Below the pieces are notes generated by a model that did not search any database, was not told where the DNA came from, and saw only the letters and a list, made by a program, of their open reading frames with translations. The position numbers and the translations under genes are program-made. A stretch of DNA of 59,175 nucleotides, from assembly GCA_016930015.1 (NCBI GenBank), contig JAFGHR010000001.1, forward strand, positions 1 to 59,175. Direction: 5' to 3'. Shown here one piece after another: positions 35,109 through 43,413 of this stretch. This DNA comes from Anaerolineae bacterium (lineage in GTDB: Bacteria; Chloroflexota; Anaerolineae; Aggregatilineales; Aggregatilineaceae). Numbering within the stretch: the first letter of the stretch is position 1; every line of letters starts with the position of its first letter.

Positions 35109-37079
35109 TCAGTTAAGCAAAAACGCCAGGCCGCCGAAGTCGGGCGCCGGGCCGCGCGGCTCCGGCAAACCCGCGCCAAACGATGACGCGAACCAGGCCG
35201 CCATTTCTAACATGTCTTCCTTCGACGCGTCGCCGTCAATGGTGATGAAACGCTCGCGCACGATAAACGTGACCGAATACGGCCCGCTGCCGGACCCGCC
35301 GGACTTGTCGATCAGGGCCGTGTCCACGTTGCCCGTTGTCCAGACTACCACGCCGGGCTTAAATTCCAGGTGGTTTTCGGCCATCCACTCGCCGATGGTG
35401 ACAAACGTAGACGGCGATTCGGTCAGGCGCATCAATTGGCCCTGCGCGTTGTAGTACAACATTTGCACCACGATCCCGCCTGATGGCGCGTTCATCGCCA
35501 CGAATTCTTCACCCTGTTCGTCCGCGTCCATGCCGTAGACACTGTCTAACTCGTATCCGCTGGGCTTGCCGCGCGGCACGATCGGGTCAAACGGCACATC
35601 GACGGTTTCGATCTCGTCCTTGATGTTGTATTCGGTCTGGTAAAACGGGTCGGTGATCGGCACGTCTTCCGGGTCGGTGACGGCTTCAACACGCGGGGCG
35701 CTGAAGTCGCTGGACGTCACGCTGTATGCCACGCCGGACGGGTCACCGTCCGCCGGAGTCACGGCGTAGGTGTAACGCGCGGTCGCGCACCCGGCCTCGT
35801 TGGGCGGGCGCGTCAGGTTGAGCACCATCAGGTAGGCGTGATCGTACTCGTCAAAGTTGACCGTGGTCGTATTCCCCGCCGCGTACACGTTGGCCGTGCT
35901 GCCGCGCATCCCGACCACGATCCCGGTTACGCCGTCGTCGTCGCTGCTGACCGTGATCGTATGCGTGCCGCTCAGTTCCAGCCCGATATAATCCATCGCG
36001 TAACGCTGCACGCCGTCCACCGGATTCCACTCACCATCAGCATTGACCGCTTCCTGAAGCCGGGGTGTTGGGTAGTCGCTGCCGCTGCGGAAATGTCGCA
36101 GCAGCACCCACAGCGCGAAGCGTTCCATTTCCGCTTCAAAACTCGTGCCGTGCTTCTCGAACACGGAATCGAACGGCTCATAGCCGTAGCCGCTGCCCAT
36201 CGCCAGCCAGATATCGCGGATTATGCTGCTGCCGTACTGCTCGGACAGCATTTGATTGAAGACCCACATCCCGTACCAGTGCAGGCCGGACTCAACCCGG
36301 TTCACGCCGCCATAGCGCATGATACACGTATCCGGCGATTTGAACACCGCGTCCGCCGATTCCAGGTTATCCGGCAAATTGGGGAACACCTGCGTTTCCA
36401 TCCAGTTAGCAGTCGATTCGTAAAACCAGCGCATGGCGTGGGTGCCGTTGATCGCGATCTGCGCGGCGTGGTTAAACTCGTGGGACGCGATGATGCGCAG
36501 CCAGTCCGCCGCTGGCCAGACTTTGAGACTGGCGGGCGGGTTGGGATCAACAAAATCGTTGTCGAGCACCATGTAGCCGTATGCCGCCTGTGTTTCTTTG
36601 CCGGGCGTGTTGGGATTATCCCCGACAAAACCGCCGTCAGGCGATACATACCCGGCAATATTATTGCTGAACAGCTCCATCAGGTACACGTCGAAACGTT
36701 CGTCACCGCCTTCGCCCCGGTCGGGGAGGGGGGCGGGCCAGCCCTCCGAGTTGATCTCAACACTCCACACGTCTTCCATTACGCGCCCGACTTCCTCGAC
36801 CCAGTCGGGTGTGCTGTTGCTGTTGCGGTCCGTGTTGGGCACGCCGTCAACACCGAACAACGTGTAGTGGATCAAAAAATGGGACGTGCCGTAGGTGTGT
36901 TCTTCACCGGACAGCTTGGGCCGTGACTGGGCGGTCAGCGGCGCGGCCTGCGCCGGTGCCGTGATCCGCACGGCGGGGACGGCTAAACCAATCACGAACA
37001 CGAGACTCAACCAACAACGCACGCTTATACGATTCACAGGTTTTTTATCCTTGATGCCTATACCAATACGCTTGATCAC
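35109..37079 (-). CDS. Secreted zinc metalloprotease-like protein (MXAN_6640-type)
   Basis: The 656-residue exported protein has an N-terminal signal (about 22-46). The peptidase-like domain begins with HFLIHYTLFG followed by an Asp-rich segment (NTDRNSNSTPDWVEEV). The zinc motif HEFNH is at 200-204, with FYESTANWME about 20 residues on supplying a likely third ligand. The rest is a beta-rich C-terminal half. This layout resembles the MXAN_6640 family of putative metalloproteases. The frame opens at a GTG at 37079; a GTG 14 codons later with AGGAT upstream is an alternative. It follows an unknown gene by 12 bases in an operon headed by an ABC exporter. Confidence 0.75.
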   Translation of the reverse strand: MIKRIGIGIKDKKPVNRISVRCWLSLVFVIGLAVPAVRITAPAQAAPLTAQSRPKLSGEEHTYGTSHFLIHYTLFGVDGVPNTDRNSNSTPDWVEEVGRVMEDVWSVEINSEGWPAPLPDRGEGGDERFDVYLMELFSNNIAGYVSPDGGFVGDNPNTPGKETQAAYGYMVLDNDFVDPNPPASLKVWPAADWLRIIASHEFNHAAQIAINGTHAMRWFYESTANWMETQVFPNLPDNLESADAVFKSPDTCIMRYGGVNRVESGLHWYGMWVFNQMLSEQYGSSIIRDIWLAMGSGYGYEPFDSVFEKHGTSFEAEMERFALWVLLRHFRSGSDYPTPRLQEAVNADGEWNPVDGVQRYAMDYIGLELSGTHTITVSSDDDGVTGIVVGMRGSTANVYAAGNTTTVNFDEYDHAYLMVLNLTRPPNEAGCATARYTYAVTPADGDPSGVAYSVTSSDFSAPRVEAVTDPEDVPITDPFYQTEYNIKDEIETVDVPFDPIVPRGKPSGYELDSVYGMDADEQGEEFVAMNAPSGGIVVQMLYYNAQGQLMRLTESPSTFVTIGEWMAENHLEFKPGVVVWTTGNVDTALIDKSGGSGSGPYSVTFIVRERFITIDGDASKEDMLEMAAWFASSFGAGLPEPRGPAPDFGGLAFLLN

Positions 37080-37091
37080 TCACACACTCGA

Positions 37092-37817
37092 TTACTCAGA
37101 TAGCGGTGGTTCATCCGGGGAATCATCGCCGCCCAACACGATATCATAGACCGTATCCCCGGCATGGTCGGCCAGGTAACCGCGCACGTAATCCTGTTGT
37201 AACGCGTGGTCCAGCGCGTGGTTTTGCCCGGCAAGCTGGGCCTGGATCGTGTCCTGTAACAGGATGCGCTGCGCGTCGAGCAGTTTCCGCCGCCCCTGCC
37301 CGATCTGCCAGTTTTGCCACGCCGCCGCCAGCGTCGAGGCGGTTTCTGCCGCCGTGTGCAGCAGGTGCAGCGTTTGTTGAATACGCGCCAGCCGCTCGGA
37401 CGTGGTGCTGCGGGTGGGCAGCCGCCGGTGTGGAACCGGTGTAACAATACGCGGCACACCTACCCGTGTATGCGGCCCCGTCTCTGCCGGTAAACTACGT
37501 TCAGCCGCGTAACGCTGCCATACCGCGTTCTGGTCCGGCAGCAGGTTCAGTTCAGCGAACGGATCGCGCACGTCCAGCAGGGTATACAGGCGCGGCAGCA
37601 CCGATTCGCGCACCCGTTCAACCCCGGCGCGGGGATCATCACGGTAGGCGGCGTTGACGTCGGCGGGAGCCGTGATCAGCGGCAGAAAACTGTAACGCAG
37701 CGTGTGGATTCGCACGCGCAGCAAAAACAGGTCGGCAGGTGCCTCGACATAGTCCTCGACGTAGTGCAGCGTGTACAGGCCCACGTAACGATTGAATGTG
37801 ATAGGGGATGTGTTCAT
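37092..37817 (-). CDS. Unknown protein in exporter-protease operon
   Basis: I do not recognise this 241-residue protein. The N-terminal half is mixed alpha/beta (FNRYVGLYTLHYVEDYVEA), and the C-terminal half (about 140-225) is a long Gln/Ala/Leu-rich helical region. There is no signal peptide or membrane span, so it should stay in the cytoplasm. GGAGG lies 9 bases before the ATG. It sits between an ABC exporter gene (38 bases upstream) and a secreted metalloprotease gene (12 bases downstream), so it may serve the exporter or its cargo. Confidence 0.65.
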   Translation of the reverse strand: MNTSPITFNRYVGLYTLHYVEDYVEAPADLFLLRVRIHTLRYSFLPLITAPADVNAAYRDDPRAGVERVRESVLPRLYTLLDVRDPFAELNLLPDQNAVWQRYAAERSLPAETGPHTRVGVPRIVTPVPHRRLPTRSTTSERLARIQQTLHLLHTAAETASTLAAAWQNWQIGQGRRKLLDAQRILLQDTIQAQLAGQNHALDHALQQDYVRGYLADHAGDTVYDIVLGGDDSPDEPPLSE

Positions 37818-37855
37818 GCCTCGTTATCCTCCCCGTACTTTGTGTAACAACGCGT

Positions 37856-39826
37856 TCAAGCTGGCTGGCCTTCGCGGCGGCTGAACTGTGTTTCGTACAG
37901 CCCAGCATATAACCCGCCCTGGGCCAACAGGTCGGTGTGCGTACCGCGCTCCACGATCTGCCCCCGGTCGATCACCAGGATCAGGTCGGCGGCCAGGATC
38001 GTGCTGAGCCGGTGGGCGATCACAATGCTGGTGCGCGTGGTCATGACGTGTGTCAGCGCGTCCTGAATCAGCGCCTCGGATTGGCTGTCCAGGTGGCTGG
38101 TGGCCTCGTCTAGCACCAGCAGGCGCGGGTCTTTTAAGATCACGCGCGCGATCGCGATTCGCTGTTTTTCGCCGCCGCTCAAACGATAACCCCGTTCACC
38201 TACAATCGTATCATAACCATCGGGCAGCGCGGTTATAAAATCGTGAATGTTCGCCGCGCGGCAGGCGGCTTCGATCTGGTCCTGGGTCGCGTCCAACCGG
38301 GCATAAAGCAGGTTGGTGCGGAACGTGTCGTGGAACAGGTGCGTTTCCTGCGTGACCATGCCCACCTGCGCCGCCAGCGACGCCAGCGACGCGTCGCGCA
38401 GATCGTGCCCGTCGAGCAGAATACGTCCCTGGTTGGGATCGTACAGGCGCGGGATCAGGTACGTCAGCGTGGTTTTGCCCGCGCCGCTGGGGCCGACCAG
38501 CGCTACAAGCTGCCCCGGCTGAATGCTGAATGAAACGTTGTCCAGCGCGAGCTCGCGGGCCTGGCTGGGACCGGCGGGAGCGTGTGGCAACTCCCCGTTG
38601 CCCTGCGGCGATCCGCTGCCCTGCCGCGCTCCGCCGCTGCCGGACAGCGCCGTCGTGACCAGTTCGGTTTGGCCGTGGCGCTGCACGTAACCGAGTAAGT
38701 GTTCTTCATCGATGCTGTACTCAAACGTGACCTGCTCGAACGTCAATTCGCCGCGTACGTCGGTCAGATCAATTGCACCCGGTTTTTCTTTGATATCCAG
38801 CGGCAGATCGATCACTTCAAACACACGTTCAAAGCTGACCATCGACGTTGCAAAAGCTACCGGCGCGTTGGTAAGCTGTTGCAGCACGCCGTAAAGCTGG
38901 GTCAGGTACGAGCTAAACGCGACAATTGTGCCGATGGTGAACGCGCCGCGCAGCACCAGGTGCCCGCCGACCCAGTACACGAGCGCCGTTCCGATGGTGG
39001 CCACTAACCCGATCATGACAAAAAACGTGCTGCCCACGACCGCCCGCCTGATGCCGATATCGCGCACACGTGCCGCCCGCGAATCAAACCGGTCAACTTC
39101 GGTGTCGATGCGGCCAAACAGCTTGACCAGCAGCACGCCGCCGATATTGAGCGTTTCGTTCATGATGGCGTTCATCTGCGCGTTGTGATCCATCGCTTCG
39201 CGGGCGATGTCGCGCAGCCGGAAGCCCAGCCGCCGCGCCCCCACGATGAAACCCGGCATCACCAGCAGCCCCAGCAGAGTCAGCCGCCATTCAAGCGTAA
39301 ACATCACCGCCAGGATCGCGACGACCTGGATCACGTTGGTCACGATATCGACAATCGTATTGCTGATGGCGCGCTGGGCGTCGATCACGTCGTTGTTCAA
39401 GCGGCTGATCAACTCGCCGGTTTTGGTATGCGTAAAAAAGCGCAGCGACATACGCTGCAAATGGGCGTACAGCGCCACGCGCAGATCGTAGATCACGCCT
39501 TCGCCGATGGACGCGTTCAGCAGGCGCTGCACGACCAGGATCGCGCCGTTGGCTACGGGAATCAGCACCAGCCCCAGCGCGAGCATGTTCAGGCGCCCGG
39601 TGTCGCCTTCCGGCAGCGTGTGATCGATCAGGTCGCGGAAAATGAGCGGCGTCAGCAGACTCAGCCCGGTTGACACCAGGATCGTGAGCAGCATCCACAC
39701 AATATGCCGCCGGTACGGGCGCGCATAACCCAGCACGCGCCGGATCAACCGCCAGCTTACCTGAGCCTTTCTCTCGCTTTCGTCGCCGCCGCGCATATAG
39801 ACAAACCAGCCGCCGTGCCATCCCAT
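37856..39826 (-). CDS. ABC exporter, fused membrane and ATPase domains (MsbA-like)
   Basis: The 656-residue half-transporter has six membrane spans over about 35-330. The nucleotide-binding domain carries Walker A GPSGAGKTT (from 445), the signature LSGGEKQRIAIAR, Walker B LLVLDEATS and a later His in AHRLS. It should work as a dimer exporting lipids, drugs or peptides; there is no C39 peptidase domain. A 50-residue Gly/Ser/Pro-rich insert (SGSGGARQGSGSPQGNG) separates the two domains, an unusual feature. GAGGTGAAC precedes the ATG. It heads a three- or four-gene operon with an unknown protein and a secreted metalloprotease. Confidence 0.9.
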   Translation of the reverse strand: MGWHGGWFVYMRGGDESERKAQVSWRLIRRVLGYARPYRRHIVWMLLTILVSTGLSLLTPLIFRDLIDHTLPEGDTGRLNMLALGLVLIPVANGAILVVQRLLNASIGEGVIYDLRVALYAHLQRMSLRFFTHTKTGELISRLNNDVIDAQRAISNTIVDIVTNVIQVVAILAVMFTLEWRLTLLGLLVMPGFIVGARRLGFRLRDIAREAMDHNAQMNAIMNETLNIGGVLLVKLFGRIDTEVDRFDSRAARVRDIGIRRAVVGSTFFVMIGLVATIGTALVYWVGGHLVLRGAFTIGTIVAFSSYLTQLYGVLQQLTNAPVAFATSMVSFERVFEVIDLPLDIKEKPGAIDLTDVRGELTFEQVTFEYSIDEEHLLGYVQRHGQTELVTTALSGSGGARQGSGSPQGNGELPHAPAGPSQARELALDNVSFSIQPGQLVALVGPSGAGKTTLTYLIPRLYDPNQGRILLDGHDLRDASLASLAAQVGMVTQETHLFHDTFRTNLLYARLDATQDQIEAACRAANIHDFITALPDGYDTIVGERGYRLSGGEKQRIAIARVILKDPRLLVLDEATSHLDSQSEALIQDALTHVMTTRTSIVIAHRLSTILAADLILVIDRGQIVERGTHTDLLAQGGLYAGLYETQFSRREGQPA

Positions 39827-39914
39827 AGTTCACCTCGATTTTGCTGCATGGCTGCGAGCTAATCATGTACTTCCTGCCGTTGCAGCCGGTCCCGAATCCT
39901 AAGCATACCGCCAT

Positions 39915-39954
39915 CCGGTACTCTTGAGTACCACCCGGTACCCTAGAGTATAAG
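39915..39954. promoter_or_regulatory. Tandem operator-like dyads
   Basis: Two 20-bp direct repeats each hold an inverted repeat. The first, GGTACTC-TT-GAGTACC at 39917-39932, is perfect in its 7-bp arms. The second, GGTACCC-TA-GAGTATA at 39937-39952, is imperfect. They lie about 90-125 bases before the ABC exporter ATG and 60 bases before the LysM gene promoter. The binding protein is unknown. Confidence 0.5.
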
Positions 39955-40011
39955 AAATTCGGGGCATCAGTGGCATATCCGGCGCGTAGGGCGCACGCAG
40001 GGCGCACGCCG

Positions 40012-40039
40012 TTGACACTTGCAGGCGGTATGGTATAAT
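40012..40039 (+). promoter_or_regulatory. Strong sigma-70 promoter
   Basis: A perfect TTGACA (40012-40017), a 16-base spacer and a perfect TATAAT (40034-40039) predict a transcript start near 40046, giving a leader of about 128 bases before the LysM gene. Confidence 0.75.
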
Positions 40040-40117
40040 CCGCCCCGCTCTTAACCAGTGGAGTTCTAGGGCATCAAACACACGGATTATTAGTCAGCAC
40101 ACCAGCGTCACCTCTTG

Positions 40118-40141
40118 ACTCCGCGCCTGGAGTGTTTTTTT
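40118..40141 (+). terminator. Terminator-like hairpin inside the LysM gene leader
   Basis: ACTCC (40118-40122) pairs with GGAGT (40129-40133) and is followed after one base by seven T residues. An earlier GGAGT at 40060-40064 could pair with the same ACTCC and prevent the hairpin, so this may be an attenuator. The stem is only 5 bp. Confidence 0.4.
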
Positions 40142-40173
40142 ATTGGGTGGCCTGGAACGCGGGAGTATGGGCG

Positions 40174-42099
40174 ATGTTGAGACAGCGCATAGGGTGGATA
40201 ATCAGCCTGATGGTGGTGATCGGGGTTATGGTGAGCGGCATAGGACTCGCCAGCCGCACCGCGATTGCTCAGGATGACGACGAAGACCCGACCAATTTGC
40301 TCAAAAACGGGAACATGGGACGCCCCTACTACAGCCAGGGCAGCGCGGTCCAGACGGCGCCGCTGGGTTGGAGCCTGTGGGTTGGAGCCGGGACGCCGGA
40401 AGCGTTTCCGCACAACGACGGGGTGCAGATTCGTAAGGGAAACGAATCATGGAACCTGCACCAGCCCTATGTCGCATTCACGGCGGCGGGGTACCAGCGT
40501 GTGACCGGTTTTAAAGAAGGCGCTGTGCTCAAGGCGATGGCTTACGGCTGGGTGTATACGTGTGACAATCTGGACACGTCGTGCGTGATCGAAGAAGCGC
40601 CGTACCGCCGCTCTGATACAGCGGCAGGCGTGACGCTCAAGGTGGGCCTCGACCCGACCGGCGGCACCGATCCTAACGCGGACACGGTCCAGTGGTCAAC
40701 CACGGCGGCCCCGTATGATAAATGGGCGCAAATGAGTGTGACGGCTACGGCCAAAGGTGACGCCGTGACCGTATTTTTGTACATGTCGCAGCAAAAAGGG
40801 CTGGCGATGAATGATGTCTATTGGGATGAGGCGTCATTACGGCTGACCGAAGAAGCGCCGCCCGATGCCCCGACACCGGTTCCCGAAGTGCCGTTTGTGA
40901 CGCCGCAGGGTGTACGTCCCGATGGCAGCATTGTGCACGTCGTGCAAGAAGGCGATACGCTGTCGAGTATTGCGTATGCGTACAACATTGACTACGGCGT
41001 GACCGTGGCCTCGATTGCCGAAATCAACGACGGCATCAAGCCCAATACACGTTATTTGCGGCTGGGCCAGGAAATTTTGATCCTGCCGCCGGGATCGGTG
41101 GACCCGGTGACCGGCGCGTTGATCCCGCCGGGCGAGCGCGACGAAGCCGCCGGGGCGGAAGTAACGGAAGAGGCGACCGAATCGGCAGATTCGACCGAAG
41201 CCGCCGACGTCGAAACCGCTCCCACCAACAACGATACCGGCGACGCGAGCAGCGACGCGACGGAAGCGCCCGGTGCTGAGCCGACTGAAGCTGTTACTCA
41301 GGAAGTCGCGGCAGCGGAAGCTCAACCAACCGCTACCGAGGAAGCAGCATTTGAAGTGAGCGCGCTGCCGACCGAAGAATCAGAGGCGGAACCGACCGAG
41401 GAGCCAACCCCGGAACCGGCGGAGGAACCGACCGAAGAGCCAACGGTGGAACCCACCGAAGAACCGGCAGCGGAACCGGCGGAATCACCGACCGAGGAAT
41501 CCGAACCGGTGGCGGTCGCGATGGCTGAGCCGCCCGCCGGTGATGAGGCGGTCCTACCGGCGCGGCTGGCGTCACCGACCGGCGCGTTGTGTATCACGCT
41601 GTTTGACGATGTTAATACAAACCTGTCGCGCGATGCGGATGAAGCGCCGCTGCCGGGCGGTCAGATCATGATTTCGCAGCCGGACAGCGCCGAGAGCGCC
41701 TATGATTACGACGGCAGTGATCCGCTGTGCATGGATTTGCCAGCCGGACAATATAATGTGTTGGCCCATCTGCCCGCCGACTACGGGTTGACGACTGCTG
41801 ATTCCGCCCTGGTCAGCCTGGCCGCCGGTCGGCAGGTGAGCGTTTCGTTTGGCGGCGCGATGGGTTACACACCGCCCGCCGCACCCGCCGACACGGGTGA
41901 CACTGACATAACGGTTGAGGATATCGAAACCGGGGCCGTTGCGCCGATGGTCGAAGTCGTGTTGGAGTCTGAGGACGAAGAAAAAGACATACTCGACCGC
42001 CTGTACGATAACAGCGGCCTGCTCGTGTTAGGCTTTGCGGGCGTGGTTATGATCAGCAGTACGCTGCTGCTGCTGGCGGTGCGCCGCTTCGGCAGTTAG
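40174..42099 (+). CDS. LysM-domain surface protein with C-terminal membrane anchor
   Basis: The 641-residue protein has a signal peptide (about 5-32) and an N-terminal carbohydrate-binding-like beta domain (about 40-225). A LysM domain follows (HVVQEGDTLSSIAYAYNI to LGQEILILPPG), then a Glu/Pro/Thr-rich low-complexity stretch with EEPTEEPT repeats, an SdrD-B-like beta domain (CITLFDDVNTNLSRDADE) and a C-terminal span (LLVLGFAGVVMISSTLLLL) with a short basic end. It should bind peptidoglycan and stay anchored in the membrane. The ATG at 40174 has GGGAG 8 bases upstream. A strong promoter and a possible attenuator precede it. Confidence 0.85.
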   Translation: MLRQRIGWIISLMVVIGVMVSGIGLASRTAIAQDDDEDPTNLLKNGNMGRPYYSQGSAVQTAPLGWSLWVGAGTPEAFPHNDGVQIRKGNESWNLHQPYVAFTAAGYQRVTGFKEGAVLKAMAYGWVYTCDNLDTSCVIEEAPYRRSDTAAGVTLKVGLDPTGGTDPNADTVQWSTTAAPYDKWAQMSVTATAKGDAVTVFLYMSQQKGLAMNDVYWDEASLRLTEEAPPDAPTPVPEVPFVTPQGVRPDGSIVHVVQEGDTLSSIAYAYNIDYGVTVASIAEINDGIKPNTRYLRLGQEILILPPGSVDPVTGALIPPGERDEAAGAEVTEEATESADSTEAADVETAPTNNDTGDASSDATEAPGAEPTEAVTQEVAAAEAQPTATEEAAFEVSALPTEESEAEPTEEPTPEPAEEPTEEPTVEPTEEPAAEPAESPTEESEPVAVAMAEPPAGDEAVLPARLASPTGALCITLFDDVNTNLSRDADEAPLPGGQIMISQPDSAESAYDYDGSDPLCMDLPAGQYNVLAHLPADYGLTTADSALVSLAAGRQVSVSFGGAMGYTPPAAPADTGDTDITVEDIETGAVAPMVEVVLESEDEEKDILDRLYDNSGLLVLGFAGVVMISSTLLLLAVRRFGS

Positions 42100-42123
42100 C
42101 CCATACCGGAATTCGAAAACACG

Positions 42124-42163
42124 ACGCGACCGGGCGCACGTTAAGCGCCCGGTCGCGTTTTTT
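42124..42163 (+). terminator. Strong rho-independent terminator after the LysM gene
   Basis: A perfect 14-bp stem (42124-42137 with 42145-42158) and a 7-base loop run into TTTTTT, 25 bases after the stop. Confidence 0.92.
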
Positions 42164-42240
42164 GGTTTATGGAGTGGACTCAAAAGAAATACCAACATAA
42201 CATATTTGCAGAAATGTCAATTTGATACATGGAGCGCCGG

Positions 42241-43413
42241 ATGCGTGTTTTCGATGCAAATTTTCGGAAAAAAGCGGAAAAGAAGTTGCGCAGTTTTGCG
42301 AATAATGATTCCATCGGCCCATTAACCTACAGAATTGCTATTGAACCCCAATATGCTGATTTGCGAAACAGGATCGAGGATTGGGTAAAACTGCTACCTG
42401 ACGGGAAAGTGAAAAAAGACACGGTCGGTAAGCTGCGTTCTGAAGAAAACTTCTCGAACATATTCAACACGTTAAAAGTTGGCGATATGCTCAGGCATTT
42501 AGGATACGAGGCCGAATATGAGCACGCTTTTATCCCCCGTACCGGAAGCCAAATAAAAACGCCTGATTGGACTGTCTATGAATCAGGAAAACGCGAGGAA
42601 GGACCACGCTTCATTGTCGAAGTTTTTTCAGCTAACCCTATTGAAAAACGAGACGAAGAACAAGCGAAATGGGCAGCGGTGTGTAAGCGTTTAGAGGGAA
42701 AAATCTCTGGTTATGGGTTGATTCTCTCTAGCGGTATTGAATGTTGTCATCCTGAATCAGCCGCCAGAACTCGAATTGTAAGAATAATAACCGATTGGTT
42801 GAAGAGTGAGCCATCCGTTGACGAATCCAAGGCATTTACTTGTGATACCCTGGAAGAAGTTGACCGGGCATTTCCACCTGTTAAGAACATTTTTCAAGTT
42901 AAGGTTTGCGAGTGTCATACAAAAAAAGCTTGGTGTTGGTGGAATCCTGTACTTTTATTCGAGATAAAGCCTGATGCGATAAAAGCGGGTATCCAAGACA
43001 AAGTAAACAGCTATAAAAACCTAATGTCCGACATACAAATCCCATTTGTTGTCGCGGTTGTTCCTAACCCGGATGCCTTATATCGGCACGGTACGATTTT
43101 GGATGTTTTGTATGGAAGTGATGCCACCCAGCTATATGCAAGAGATTCTGAAACCCTGACGCCTAAATTCAGAGATATTCGCTTACTTGATGGTCTTTTT
43201 CGTGGTGCTCGTCCCATTAATCCTATTTTGAGTGCTGTTTGGTGGGTAAACATCGAATATCTTGAGGAGATGAATCTTTCAACCATGCTGGTTTTTCGAA
43301 ACTATGAGGATAATGCTGAGAACCCGTTACCTGCTGATGTGCTGAGTCCTGAACAAATGAGTAAGCTGTCAGAGAGGTTGATCCCAGAATACCAAACGGG
43401 GAAAATTATTTAG
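42241..43413 (+). CDS. A+T-rich accessory gene, possible PD-(D/E)xK nuclease-fold protein
   Basis: This 390-residue protein is not one I can name. Around residues 70-130 it has the layout of PD-(D/E)xK folds: a helix (FSNIFNTLKVGDMLRHLGY), then TPDW with Asp109, then FIVEVF with Glu127. The usual lysine two residues after the glutamate is phenylalanine, so catalysis is doubtful. The C-terminal half has a Cys/Trp-rich strand (CECHTKKAWCWW). The gene is visibly richer in A+T than its neighbours and stands alone, which suggests transfer. The ATG at 42241 has GGAG 6 bases upstream; 42229 is an alternative. Its stop overlaps that of mraY by 4 bases. Confidence 0.65.
   Translation: MRVFDANFRKKAEKKLRSFANNDSIGPLTYRIAIEPQYADLRNRIEDWVKLLPDGKVKKDTVGKLRSEENFSNIFNTLKVGDMLRHLGYEAEYEHAFIPRTGSQIKTPDWTVYESGKREEGPRFIVEVFSANPIEKRDEEQAKWAAVCKRLEGKISGYGLILSSGIECCHPESAARTRIVRIITDWLKSEPSVDESKAFTCDTLEEVDRAFPPVKNIFQVKVCECHTKKAWCWWNPVLLFEIKPDAIKAGIQDKVNSYKNLMSDIQIPFVVAVVPNPDALYRHGTILDVLYGSDATQLYARDSETLTPKFRDIRLLDGLFRGARPINPILSAVWWVNIEYLEEMNLSTMLVFRNYEDNAENPLPADVLSPEQMSKLSERLIPEYQTGKII

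Larger units (their letters stand above)
39827..40173. other. Divergent regulatory region
   Basis: This 347-base gap between the divergent ABC exporter and LysM genes holds two operator-like dyads (39915-39952), a near-consensus promoter (40012-40039) and a leader with a terminator-like hairpin (40118-40141). I see no tRNA or other known RNA. Confidence 0.65.

Noticed and set aside
35838..36926. A 362-codon open frame opposite the metalloprotease gene
   Set aside because: Antisense to a gene with a signal peptide and HExxH motif; translation is Arg/His-rich and not protein-like.
40046..40141. A tRNA or known small RNA after the strong promoter
   Set aside because: No cloverleaf or T-loop consensus could be found; I record only a leader with an attenuator-like hairpin.
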